Positions 8,238-14,287 of a stretch of 15,415 nt of DNA are shown piece by piece (positions within the stretch are counted from its first letter, which is position 1; each line of letters starts with the position of its first letter). Position numbers and translations under genes: made by a program. The notes beneath the pieces are model-generated. The model did not search any database. It was not told where the DNA came from and was given only the letters and a program-made list of their open reading frames with translations. Origin of the DNA: an uncultured Coriobacteriales bacterium (GTDB lineage: Bacteria; Actinomycetota; Coriobacteriia; Coriobacteriales; UMGS124); NCBI GenBank assembly GCA_934636245.1, contig CAKUAI010000035.1, forward strand, positions 1-15,415, written 5' to 3'.

Positions 8238-8259
8238 GTAAGGCGAAAGGGAGCTGAAC

Positions 8260-8847
8260 ATGGCACAGTACGGGTTCTATTTTGACCAAACGGCGTGCGC
8301 GGGGTGCCATACCTGCCAGATCGCCTGCAAAGACAAGAACCGCCTGGATGTGGGCTACCTCCTGCGTGAGGTCCACACCTTCGAGTGCGGCGAGTATCCC
8401 AACCCGGGTTACTATCACCTGGCCACGACCTGCAACCACTGCGACAACCCCGCTTGCGTGGATGCCTGCCCCACCGGCCGTACGGTGAAGGACGCTGAGA
8501 CCGGCCTCGTCTACCACGATCCCGAGATCAACTGCGCAGGTGCCGCCTGCCAGCTTTGCGTCCAGGCCTGCCCCTACAACCACCCGGTCTACATCGAGGA
8601 CCTGGAGAAGGTTGTCAAGTGCGACGGCTGCCGCGACCTGGTGGCCAAGGGCCAGCAGCCCGCTTGCGTCGCTAGCTGCATGATGCGCGCCCTGCACTTT
8701 GGCCCGGTCGACGAGCTGCGCGCGCAGTACGGCGACGACCTCGTGAGCGCCCTGCCCTGCTACCCCGACGGCGAGACCGGCCCGAACTTCCTCGTGAAGG
8801 CTCGCGCCTGCGCCCTCGAGGAGGCCTTCGAGGAGAAGACCATCTAA
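8260..8847 (+). CDS. dmsB: DmsB-like electron-transfer subunit with four [4Fe-4S] clusters
   Basis: This 195-residue ferredoxin-like subunit should pass electrons from the quinol side to the cluster in DmsA. Four cysteine groups are visible: C13/C16/C19/C23, C58/C61/C66/C70, C92/C97/C100/C104 and C121/C124/C136/C140. The CMMRALHFGPVDELRAQYG segment is typical of DmsB and PhsB relatives. The third group is C-x4-C-x2-C-x3-C rather than the usual C-x2-C-x2-C-x3-C, a two-residue insertion (CAGAAC). There is no signal peptide, so it is expected to travel with DmsA through Tat. It starts 22 bp after dmsA with AGGGAG six bases before ATG, so the two are co-translated from one mRNA. No membrane anchor gene follows. 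Confidence 0.93.
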   Translation: MAQYGFYFDQTACAGCHTCQIACKDKNRLDVGYLLREVHTFECGEYPNPGYYHLATTCNHCDNPACVDACPTGRTVKDAETGLVYHDPEINCAGAACQLCVQACPYNHPVYIEDLEKVVKCDGCRDLVAKGQQPACVASCMMRALHFGPVDELRAQYGDDLVSALPCYPDGETGPNFLVKARACALEEAFEEKTI

Positions 8848-8895
8848 GTCTCACGACGCCTCAGCAAGGCTGCGACATCCCCCGATGTCACGCAC

Positions 8896-8946
8896 AAGCC
8901 CCCGTGCCCGCGCCTCTCACAGAGCCGTTGGGCACGGGGGCTTTTT
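8896..8946 (+). terminator. Rho-independent terminator of the dms operon
   Basis: AAGCCCCCGTGCCC (8896-8909) and GGGCACGGGGGCTT (8930-8943) form a perfect 14-bp stem with a 20-nt loop, followed directly by TTTTT (8942-8946). It lies 48 bp after the dmsB stop and marks the operon end, leaving no room for a dmsC gene. The 190 bp beyond it, up to the radical SAM stop, show no gene. Confidence 0.92.
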
Positions 8947-9136
8947 GATGGGCGGGGGATTGGTTTGTGCAATCGTGGTGGGCAAGCGGGCGGGGTCGTC
9001 CCCTTCGGAACCAGGTGCCACACCAACGGCTTCGACGCTGTCGGGGCGGACGAGCCGCGAAGTATGCGGGCGGGTTTGGCAGCAAGCGGCGTGCCCCCTG
9101 AGAAAGGTGGGCGTCCGTGTCCCAGCCGCACCGCTC

Positions 9137-10672
9137 CTACATCGTATCTACCTGCAGGTCTGCCGGGTCATAGAGGCTCGGGGTGGTGAAGCGTGCGTCG
9201 AGCTCGCGCAGCACGCGGCCGTCCGGGCGGTCCTCCACCACGCCCAGGCCGATGGCCACAAGCGCATGGGGAAGCTCGCGTGCAAGCAAGACGACGTCGC
9301 TGGGGGCAAGCTCGAGCTCGTCGGTCTGGCTGTAAGCCGTCGAGCTATCTGCGTCGCTGGTTCGCCCGGAAGCCGCCTGGCTGCCCGTGACATCAGCCCG
9401 GCCGGGAACCGTGGAGTTGCTTGCGATGATGGCCTGCTTGCCGCCGGCCGTCGAGTTGTTCGCGATGCCGACCTGGCCAGGGGCTTCCGAGCCGCCTGTG
9501 AAGTCAACCTGCCCACTGCCAGCAAGAATGCGCCGTGCCGCCGCGGCATCGGCCCCAAAGATGTGGGCGCAGGCAAGGAAGTGACCGCGCTGTGCGTACT
9601 CACGCGGAGGGAAGGCCTGCTTGAAGGGCGCGTTTTGCTGGTACATCTGCCCGGTAAGCTTGTTCTCGAGCGAGCAGTAGTGCACGCCCATGTGCAGTCC
9701 TCGCTCGATGGCAAACGACAGGAGCCGGATGCAGGCGTCCTCGCTTCCCTCGATGGGCAGGCCGCCCGCATACCAGTAGTCGTAGGGCACGCGGTACGGT
9801 TCGTGCTTGATGCGGTAACCGCGTCGTGCGAAGGCGGCCGCGTTGTTGAAGGGAAAGCACAGCTCAAGCAGGTTGATGCCCGTGGCACCGCGTTTGTCCA
9901 GCTCAACAAGCAAATCTTGCATGAGGGGCAGCTCGTCGGGCATTACGGGCATCTCCACCATGGTGGCGTCGAACACGCCCATGCAGCCTTCCAGCGCGTC
10001 GAGCGTGCGCTGCCTCAGGGCGGCGGATTCCTGCGTCTTGATGCTGAAACGCACCTCGTTGAGGCCGGTTTCGCGCAGCTCGTGCGCCGTCTGCGCGTCC
10101 ATGCCCTCGCCGCAGGTGTACAGGCGCGTGTATGCGTTGGGGTACAGCTCGCGCGCACGCTCGAGGAACGCGAAGAGCTCGCGCTTGTGCAGGAGCGGCT
10201 CGCCGCCTGTCACGGCCAGGTGCTGCAAGCGCACGCCGTGGGCATGCTCGGCCTCAAGGTCGGCGGCTATGTTGCGCACATGCGTCTGGTAGTAGGCGTA
10301 GTTCTCCTGGTTGGGGTTGAAGCAGAAGAAGCACTTCTTGGGGCACTGGGTGGAGGTGAGGAACGTCTGCGTGCCCACGGCCTTGCGGCAGGCCAAGCAC
10401 GCAGGCGAGATCCAGTTGAGCCACAGGCTGCTGCGGGCGTTTTCCACATGGAGTCCGGCCTGTGCCATCCGGTTCACTTCGGCCGAGAAGGGGCTGAGAC
10501 CTGCCTGCTCCTCGGGGGCTACATCCAGGCCAAACTGTCCCACCGCCTCGAGGAAGTCGGCGCGAATCTCGCGGTAGGCCTGCGCATAGTCACGCGCACC
10601 TTGAGGCACGGCGCGCGTGCCAGACTCACCGATTGATGCGTGCAAAGCCTCGTCGATTGTGCGGAACAGCAT
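9137..10672 (-). CDS. Radical SAM protein of unknown function
   Basis: This 511-residue protein has the radical SAM cluster motif CPKKCFFC (C110, C114, C117), which binds a [4Fe-4S] cluster that cleaves S-adenosylmethionine, and a SAM-contacting TGGEP motif (155-159). An extra CxxC (C92, C95) in SPACLAC lies just upstream and could bind an added cluster or metal. After the barrel, residues 385-450 are a Gly/Ser/Thr/Ala-rich insertion with weak periodicity. Then a short conserved-looking C-terminal domain follows. ATG 10672 was chosen because GGAGG sits eight bases upstream; an in-frame TTG at 10687 overlaps that site. It is transcribed towards the dms terminator and follows the aldo/keto reductase, but a strong terminator separates them. 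No precursor peptide gene is visible nearby. Substrate and product are unknown. Confidence 0.85.
   Translation of the reverse strand: MLFRTIDEALHASIGESGTRAVPQGARDYAQAYREIRADFLEAVGQFGLDVAPEEQAGLSPFSAEVNRMAQAGLHVENARSSLWLNWISPACLACRKAVGTQTFLTSTQCPKKCFFCFNPNQENYAYYQTHVRNIAADLEAEHAHGVRLQHLAVTGGEPLLHKRELFAFLERARELYPNAYTRLYTCGEGMDAQTAHELRETGLNEVRFSIKTQESAALRQRTLDALEGCMGVFDATMVEMPVMPDELPLMQDLLVELDKRGATGINLLELCFPFNNAAAFARRGYRIKHEPYRVPYDYWYAGGLPIEGSEDACIRLLSFAIERGLHMGVHYCSLENKLTGQMYQQNAPFKQAFPPREYAQRGHFLACAHIFGADAAAARRILAGSGQVDFTGGSEAPGQVGIANNSTAGGKQAIIASNSTVPGRADVTGSQAASGRTSDADSSTAYSQTDELELAPSDVVLLARELPHALVAIGLGVVEDRPDGRVLRELDARFTTPSLYDPADLQVDTM
9323..9520 (-). repeat. Degenerate low-complexity repeat inside the radical SAM gene
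   Basis: Codons 385-450 encode blocks of about 12-14 residues that share a G-x-x-x-(I/V)-x-x-x-S-T-A/V pattern, for example GQVGIANNSTAG, GKQAIIASNSTVP and GRADVTGSQAAS. The DNA repeats only loosely, so this looks like an old expansion. It has the composition of a flexible linker between the barrel and the C-terminal domain. Confidence 0.45.
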
Positions 10673-10694
10673 GTGATAATCCTCCAAAAACAGT

Positions 10695-10718
10695 GCTATA
10701 CCAGCAATGATGCATCAT
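10695..10718 (-). promoter_or_regulatory. Candidate promoter with overlapping palindrome, radical SAM gene
   Basis: Read on the minus strand, TGGTATAGC is an extended -10 element (TATAGC at 10700-10695), 23 bases before ATG 10672. Immediately upstream is the perfect 12-bp palindrome ATGATGCATCAT (10707-10718), in the expected -10/-35 spacer. No good -35 is seen. A repressor at the palindrome would cover the promoter; this is inference from position. Confidence 0.35.
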
Positions 10719-10761
10719 GGGTTGCACGACTTGCGGCTAGACTCCCGCATGGTCAAACAAC

Positions 10762-10802
10762 GCGAGGCCCCCGACGCCACCTGACAGCGCCGGGGGCCTC
10801 GC
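10762..10802 (-). terminator. Terminator of the aldo/keto reductase gene
   Basis: GCGAGGCCCCCG (10762-10773) and CGGGGGCCTCGC (10791-10802) form a perfect 12-bp stem with a 17-nt loop, 19 bp after the reductase stop. On the minus strand the stem is followed by GTTGTTTG, a moderately T-rich tail. It separates the reductase transcript from the downstream radical SAM gene. Confidence 0.8.
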
Positions 10803-10820
10803 TCGATTTCCGGGGTGCCG

Positions 10821-11948
10821 TTACCCCTCGAACGTTTCGGCGACGAGCTTGAGGTAGTCGACGATGGGCAGGTGCTGGGGGCAGGCGCGTTCGCAGGCAC
10901 GGCACCCGATGCAGTCGCTGGCCTTGCCGTGGTCGTTGTTCCAACCGCGGTAGATCATGCCCTGCGTGGAGAAGTCGCGGCTGCGCGTGCGCTTCTCGGC
11001 GTTGTACAGCGAGAAGTACTCGGGGATGGCGATGTTCTTGGGGCAGTGCTGCACGCAGTAACGGCACGACGTGCAGGGAACGGCGATGTTCTGACGCACG
11101 AGGTCGCCCACGCGGTGCAGCATGTTCATCTCGTCGTTGGTCAGCGGCTTGAAGTCGGCCATGTAGGAGATGTTGTCGCGCAACTGCTCGAGGTTCGACA
11201 TGCCGGAGAGCACCATCTCCACGCCTGGCAGGCTGGCGGCAAAACGTACGGCCCAAGAGGCCAGGGAGGCGTTTGCGTCGGCGGCACGAAGGATGTCCAC
11301 GGCCTCGGCGGGCAGGTCGGCCGCAAGTGCGCCGCCCTTGATGGGTTCCATCACGAAGACGGGCTTGCCGTGCTTGCGGCACACCTCGTAGTTCTTGCGG
11401 GCCTGGATGCCTCCGTCTTCCCAGTCGAGGTAGTTGATCTGCAGCTGCACGAACTCGGCGTCGGGCCAGCGGTCGAGCAGCTCGTCGAGGTACTCGGCGT
11501 TGTAGTGGTACGAGAAGCCCAGGCGCCGGATCTTGCCAGCGTCGCGCTGCTTGCGCAGGAAGTTCCACGAGTCGGCGCGGTCGGTGTTGATGGTGTTCTG
11601 GCCGCCAAGGGCATGCAACAGGTAGTAGTCGAAGTACTCCACGCCGCACTTCTCGAACTGTTCCTCGAAGATGCGCTCCTGGTCGCCGTCCTGCTTGATG
11701 AGGGCGCTGGGCAGCTTGTCTGCCAGCACATAGGCGTCACGATCGTAGCGCTCCACGAGGGCTTTGCGCATGGCGCCCTCGCTGGCGCGCTTATGGTAGA
11801 AATACAGGTTGTCGAAGTAAGTGAAACCAGCGGCGAGATATTCGTCCACCATTTGGCTCACGAGCGGTACATCAATCGAAATGGGGTCTGCCGGGTCGGT
11901 CAGCGGCAGACGCATGCAGCCAAAGCCGAGTTTCTTCATGTCGGTCAT
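10821..11948 (-). CDS. Aldo/keto reductase with C-terminal 2[4Fe-4S] ferredoxin domain
   Basis: This 375-residue cytoplasmic oxidoreductase joins an aldo/keto reductase TIM barrel (about 1-285) to a bacterial ferredoxin domain, an arrangement common in anaerobes (COG1453 type). The catalytic tetrad fits D46, Y51, K78 and H112. The clusters are C292/C295/C298/C302 and C346/C349/C352/C356, each followed by proline. Barrel AKRs normally use NADPH to reduce carbonyls; the iron-sulfur part suggests electron exchange with ferredoxin or a flavin partner, but the physiological substrate of this group is unknown. ATG 11948 has GAGAGGA five bases upstream; a second ATG three codons later is less well placed. 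It stands alone between its own terminator and a 439-bp intergenic region. Confidence 0.92.
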   Translation of the reverse strand: MTDMKKLGFGCMRLPLTDPADPISIDVPLVSQMVDEYLAAGFTYFDNLYFYHKRASEGAMRKALVERYDRDAYVLADKLPSALIKQDGDQERIFEEQFEKCGVEYFDYYLLHALGGQNTINTDRADSWNFLRKQRDAGKIRRLGFSYHYNAEYLDELLDRWPDAEFVQLQINYLDWEDGGIQARKNYEVCRKHGKPVFVMEPIKGGALAADLPAEAVDILRAADANASLASWAVRFAASLPGVEMVLSGMSNLEQLRDNISYMADFKPLTNDEMNMLHRVGDLVRQNIAVPCTSCRYCVQHCPKNIAIPEYFSLYNAEKRTRSRDFSTQGMIYRGWNNDHGKASDCIGCRACERACPQHLPIVDYLKLVAETFEG

Positions 11949-11986
11949 ACGGGTCCTCTCCCTGTGTCCAAATAACCACGCATGCC

Positions 11987-11992
11987 ATTGTA
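11987..11992 (-). promoter_or_regulatory. Candidate -10 box of the aldo/keto reductase gene
   Basis: TACAAT on the minus strand lies 39 bases before ATG 11948, the same distance as the TACAAT before the DIP1984 gene. No TTGACA-like -35 is found at 16-18 bp. The 8-bp palindrome GTCCGGAC (12005-12012) falls in the spacer and could be an activator or repressor site. Weak evidence. Confidence 0.3.
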
Positions 11993-12103
11993 GCGAGGCA
12001 GAAGGTCCGGACGTTCTCGAAACACCGACAAGTTCTCATGAAAGTCGTACACCCGCGCTGGGCAGTGCGGGAGAAGAAGCTCGATATCGGGCAATCTCTT
12101 GGC

Positions 12104-12317
12104 TTTGTCTGTCCCAACAGGTCCCCGAACCCACCCTCTCCACAGGCGTCAGCGCGACGGTAATAAGTGTGCTCGATGAAAAGCTGCGCGTGTGCATTGT
12201 GCTGGGCATTTGTGTGATGTGGCGCAGGCCCAGCCGCGCTGCCATGGGTGCGGCTCATTCTCAGCCGCGGGAGATGCGCTCGCCCACCTGCGGATACCGA
12301 CTGTTGGGACAGACAAA
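12104..12317. repeat. Perfect 17-bp inverted repeats enclosing 180 bp
   Basis: TTTGTCTGTCCCAACAG (12104-12120) and its exact reverse complement (12301-12317) bound a 214-bp segment in the 439-bp gap upstream of the aldo/keto reductase. The interior has no gene, only local hairpins such as GCGGCT (12250-12255) with AGCCGC (12232-12237 or 12263-12268). No clear target-site duplication flanks the arms. It could be a small non-autonomous element (MITE-like), an invertible switch, or two copies of a dispersed motif. No recombinase or transposase is in the window. The rest of the gap (11949-12103) shows only the promoter candidate. Confidence 0.8.
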
Positions 12318-12348
12318 TTTGCAGGCAGCCAATGGTCGCCGCCTGCAA
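12310..12348 (-). terminator. Terminator of the DIP1984-family gene
   Basis: On the minus strand TTGCAGGC and GCCTGCAA (arms at 12341-12348 and 12319-12326) form a perfect 8-bp stem with a 14-nt loop, followed by ATTTGTCTG. It lies 40 bp after the stop of the DIP1984 gene. The T-rich tail is also the right arm of the 17-bp inverted repeat. A second small hairpin, ACGAAG/CTTCGT (12368-12383), sits between this and the stop codon. Confidence 0.6.
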
Positions 12349-12387
12349 GGCCGCTTATGTCATTGCGACGAAGCGACCTTCGTATAT

Positions 12388-12840
12388 CTATATAAGCTCA
12401 GTCGTCCAGTTAAGCTCTTGAATCCTGCCCTCCAGCTCGCGCAGTTCCTTCGAAAGGGCGTCGACCTGCTTCTGGAGCGGGGCCACGGCCACAGAGGGCA
12501 GAATCTTAATCTCGGAATGAGTGGCGCGCATCACCGTGGCGCTGGCGCTGTCCAGGAAATCGCGCAGAACCCCCACCTTGAGCCGCAGACAGTCGCGATG
12601 GGCGAGCAGCTGGGTAAGAGTCTGCCCGTCGGCTGCTGTCTGCGCGTTGGTCAGGTTGATGCGGGCGATTAGCTCGTCGAGCTGCGTCGTCGTTTGGTCG
12701 AGCTGAGCCAAGAGCTCCTGGGGATTCTCGGCTGGTTCTTCGCCTTGTTGAACCTTGGCGTTAGCTGCAAGGCGCGAACGGAGCTGCTCGATATGCTGCT
12801 GTGCGGCCGCTCGATCGGCCAGGGCTTGGGCAAGTTTCAT
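12388..12840 (-). CDS. DIP1984 family coiled-coil protein
   Basis: This 150-residue protein matches the DIP1984 family (sometimes annotated as septicolysin), of unknown function, found in Actinomycetota and Firmicutes. Hallmarks are MKLAQALADRA at the start, NAKVQQGEEPAENP (about 28-41), IARINLTNAQT in the centre and the C-terminal RIQELNWTTEL. Heptad-like leucine and glutamate spacing suggests a helical coiled coil. There is no signal peptide or membrane segment. ATG 12840 was chosen because AGGAGG lies ten bases upstream. It has its own candidate -10 and terminator, so it is probably monocistronic. Nothing nearby points to its role. Confidence 0.9.
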   Translation of the reverse strand: MKLAQALADRAAAQQHIEQLRSRLAANAKVQQGEEPAENPQELLAQLDQTTTQLDELIARINLTNAQTAADGQTLTQLLAHRDCLRLKVGVLRDFLDSASATVMRATHSEIKILPSVAVAPLQKQVDALSKELRELEGRIQELNWTTELI

Positions 12841-12878
12841 AGGCTGCAAACCTCCTGTTGGCTGGCTATCTCAGGGGC

Positions 12879-12884
12879 ATTGTA
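12879..12884 (-). promoter_or_regulatory. Candidate -10 box of the DIP1984-family gene
   Basis: TACAAT on the minus strand lies 39 bases before ATG 12840, within GGGTACAATGCC. No convincing -35 hexamer is present at 16-18 bp. Position and match are good for a -10, but this remains a motif call. Confidence 0.3.
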
Positions 12885-12910
12885 CCCTGCTGATGACAGT
12901 CTGCGCTTAT

Positions 12911-13168
12911 GTGCGTGCGTTTCGTTGTCTTGCTTCCTGGACGAGTGCGTACGTTTCGTCCCTGCTTCCTGGGCAAGGGGGATAGGCCGGGGCCGTGGCT
13001 CAGGGGCCGATGGGGCAACCTCCTGCCTCCTTGGCAAGGGCGTGGGCTGGATTCAGCCCACGCCGATGCGGTGGAAGAAGTCCCGCTTCTCGGGTGAGGG
13101 GAATGGGCATGTCGGCCACCTTGTAGATGTTGCCGTTGAGGTCTGCTTCCTGGGCAAGGGGGATAGGC
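12911..13168. repeat. Degenerate repeat array with 60-61 bp period (CRISPR-like spacing)
   Basis: A motif beginning GCTTCCTGGGCAAGGG recurs with its G at 12964, 13025, 13085 and 13145. The first and last copies are identical over 26 bp (12962-12987 and 13143-13168); the two middle copies are diverged. The ~34-bp intervals are all different. Each copy can fold as a short hairpin, for example CTTCCT with AGGGGG in copy 1 and CTTCTC with GAGGGG in copy 3. At the left end an additional partial copy (12932) belongs to an imperfect 34-bp duplication sharing GTGCGT and CGTTTCGT (12911-12940 against 12945-12972). There are no cas genes here and the divergence is too high for an active CRISPR, so the type is left open. 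This array fills most of the 494-bp gap before 13335. Confidence 0.7.
13039..13064. other. Perfect 10-bp hairpin inside the 60-bp array
   Basis: GGCGTGGGCT (13039-13048) and AGCCCACGCC (13055-13064) form a perfect stem around a 6-nt loop. It starts within the second array copy and extends into the following interval. No T-tract follows on either strand and no gene ends beside it, so a terminator role is unlikely. Confidence 0.5.
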
Positions 13169-13334
13169 GTCTTTTGTCGCTGCCCTAAACTGAAGCGCAT
13201 GCCATCCCCATCGGGCGGCTGTTCGTGTGCAAGGCCCCTGACGTGTATGATGATCGCCGGCGTATTGCGCATGGGGGCTGTGAGTCCGCCGCGTCAACGT
13301 GTTCGCTGGAAGAGATGACAAGGGAGGCGCGGCC

Positions 13335-13946
13335 ATGCTTGGAAAGACTCATGTGAGCGCGGGTATGGCGGCCTCACTACTGGTGTTGCAGCCTGTGTCG
13401 ATTGCGCCGCTAGCGTGCGCTTTGCTTGGGGGGGCTCTCGGTGGATGGATTAGCGACATAGATGTGCGAGGGGCAAAGCTCGTACGAGGGACAATCGTAA
13501 GCGTGTGCGTAGTGGCGCTTGCATTTGCGAGCCGCTTTCTTGCGGAAATGTTTTCCGAGGTAGAGGCGCTTCAGGCAATGGCCCCTGAGATGGGGCCTGC
13601 TTCTGTCGTGGGCGCAGCGCTTTTTACCGGCGTTACGTTGCTCGGCTCCCTCACGGCCCACCGTACATTCACGCACTCAATTGCGGGTTGCGCGCTGTGG
13701 TATGTGGCGGCCTACTTGCTGTGGCCGCAGGTTGCGACTGCATTTGGCATCGGTTTGTGCAGTCATCTTATAATTGACCTGCTCAACAAAGCCCCCAAGG
13801 GATCAATGCAGCTGCTCTTTCCCCTCAAGACGCGTGTGTGCCTCGACATGTGCCGTGCCGATGGCTTTGCAAACGCGCTCATCTGGAGCGCCTCCGTTAT
13901 CGTGTGCGTCGTGTACGTGGGATGGCTGGTTTTCTCGCGTTTCTAA
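13335..13946 (+). CDS. YdjM-like membrane-bound metal-dependent hydrolase
   Basis: This 203-residue protein fits the YdjM / DUF457 (PF04307) family of inner-membrane proteins thought to be zinc-dependent hydrolases; the E. coli member is LexA-controlled. The conserved metal-binding pattern is complete: H6 in KTHVSAG, DID at 41-43, HRTFTHS with H109 and H114, and SHLIIDLLN with H144 and D148. Hydrophobic segments lie at about 10-36, 52-70, 89-106, 117-134 and 178-200. ATG 13335 has AAGGGAGG about eight bases upstream; an in-frame ATG at 13299 lacks one. Codon use is less G/C-biased than in dms. No SOS box is seen just upstream. The substrate is unknown for the whole family. Confidence 0.85.
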   Translation: MLGKTHVSAGMAASLLVLQPVSIAPLACALLGGALGGWISDIDVRGAKLVRGTIVSVCVVALAFASRFLAEMFSEVEALQAMAPEMGPASVVGAALFTGVTLLGSLTAHRTFTHSIAGCALWYVAAYLLWPQVATAFGIGLCSHLIIDLLNKAPKGSMQLLFPLKTRVCLDMCRADGFANALIWSASVIVCVVYVGWLVFSRF

Positions 13947-13962
13947 TCTGGCGCTGGCAGGC

Positions 13963-13989
13963 GAGCTATCCGGAAAGTTGCCGGAGCTC
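13963..13989 (+). terminator. Possible weak terminator after the YdjM-like gene
   Basis: GAGCT (13963-13967) pairs with AGCTC (13985-13989), and CCGG (13970-13973) with CCGG (13981-13984), giving a 9-bp stem with a two-base bulge and a 7-nt loop, 17 bp after the stop. No T-tract follows, so termination would be inefficient or Rho-dependent. Confidence 0.3.
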
Positions 13990-14014
13990 ACCACGGGGCG
14001 ATCATGGGGAGGCG

Positions 14015-14185
14015 CTGAACATTTGCCGTGTATGTTCAGGTGCCAGCCAGGGTGTTCAGGGCGGTCGATTCTTTCTAATGCTCCAAAATTTTAAGCCAAC
14101 TACCAGGTGCTATATGCAGTTGTGAATGTGTTGTCACGCAAATGTGTTCGCATTTTGCCTGAACATGGCAGCGTTGATGTTCACC
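14015..14185. promoter_or_regulatory. Cluster of TGTTCAGG-like half-sites forming two dyads
   Basis: Dyad 1 is CTGAACAT (14015-14022), nine bases, then ATGTTCAG (14032-14039). Dyad 2 is TGAACAT (14160-14166), ten bases, then ATGTTCA (14177-14183). A fifth half-site, TGTTCAGG (14053-14060), repeats the right arm of dyad 1 exactly 20 bp later, on the same face of the helix. A direct repeat AATGTGTT (14125-14132, 14141-14148) lies between the dyads. The cluster fills the 341-bp gap before the HsmA-type gene, so it is probably the operator region of that gene, bound by a dimeric helix-turn-helix regulator not encoded here. TATATG (near 14112) is a possible -10 between the dyads, without a good -35. 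Confidence 0.55.
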
Positions 14186-14212
14186 TCGCCGGGCGCGAAT
14201 ATGAGTGTCGTT

Positions 14213-14244
14213 CAAGGGGCGGCCAAAGCCGATCGGCCCCCTTG
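14213..14244 (+). other. Leader hairpin before the HsmA-type gene
   Basis: CAAGGGG (14213-14219) pairs with CCCCTTG (14238-14244). The apex holds the 10-bp palindrome GCCGATCGGC (14228-14237), which allows alternative folding. It ends about 30 bases before the Shine-Dalgarno AGGAG (14274-14278). It may be a leader structure; no known riboswitch pattern was recognised. Confidence 0.35.
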
Positions 14245-14287
14245 GTTCAGACACCCCGCCTCAACCTTATGTTAGGAGATCCTTCCT

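Noticed and set aside
4866..8261. Very long open frame (over 1100 codons) on the minus strand antisense to dmsA and the chaperone
   Set aside because: It arises from the G/C-rich third codon positions of dmsA. Its translation is low-complexity Val/Ala/Asp/His-rich with no domain, while the plus strand encodes clear DmsA motifs.
9030..9136. Imperfect GC-rich inverted repeats after the radical SAM stop
   Set aside because: The stems are interrupted and no T-tract follows on the minus strand. They are not convincing as a terminator.
8885..10636. 583-codon open frame on the plus strand
   Set aside because: It is antisense to the radical SAM gene, which has catalytic motifs and a good ribosome binding site. 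It also runs through the dms terminator.
10815..11975. 386-codon open frame on the plus strand
   Set aside because: It is antisense to the aldo/keto reductase, which carries the catalytic tetrad and two ferredoxin motifs.
11945..12148. Open frame on the minus strand whose TGA overlaps the aldo/keto reductase ATG (ATGA)
   Set aside because: The overlap suggests translational coupling, but the frame has no plausible start with a ribosome binding site, its codon bias is weak, and 67 open codons are unremarkable at this GC content. A gene remnant is possible but unsupported.
12911..13168. Calling the 60-bp array an active CRISPR
   Set aside because: Only two of the four copies are identical, the middle copies are heavily diverged, and no cas gene is in the window. 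It is reported as a repeat with CRISPR-like spacing only.
13000..13272. 90-codon open frame on the minus strand through the 60-bp array (repeated PIPLAQEA-like peptide)
   Set aside because: The repeated peptide comes from the DNA repeat. The frame has no ribosome binding site, and the repeat period varies between 60 and 61 bp, so it is not held in frame.
14118..14140. CRP-like TGTGA...TCAC sequence
   Set aside because: The spacer is 8 bp instead of 6 and the second arm is incomplete, so it does not fit a CRP site.
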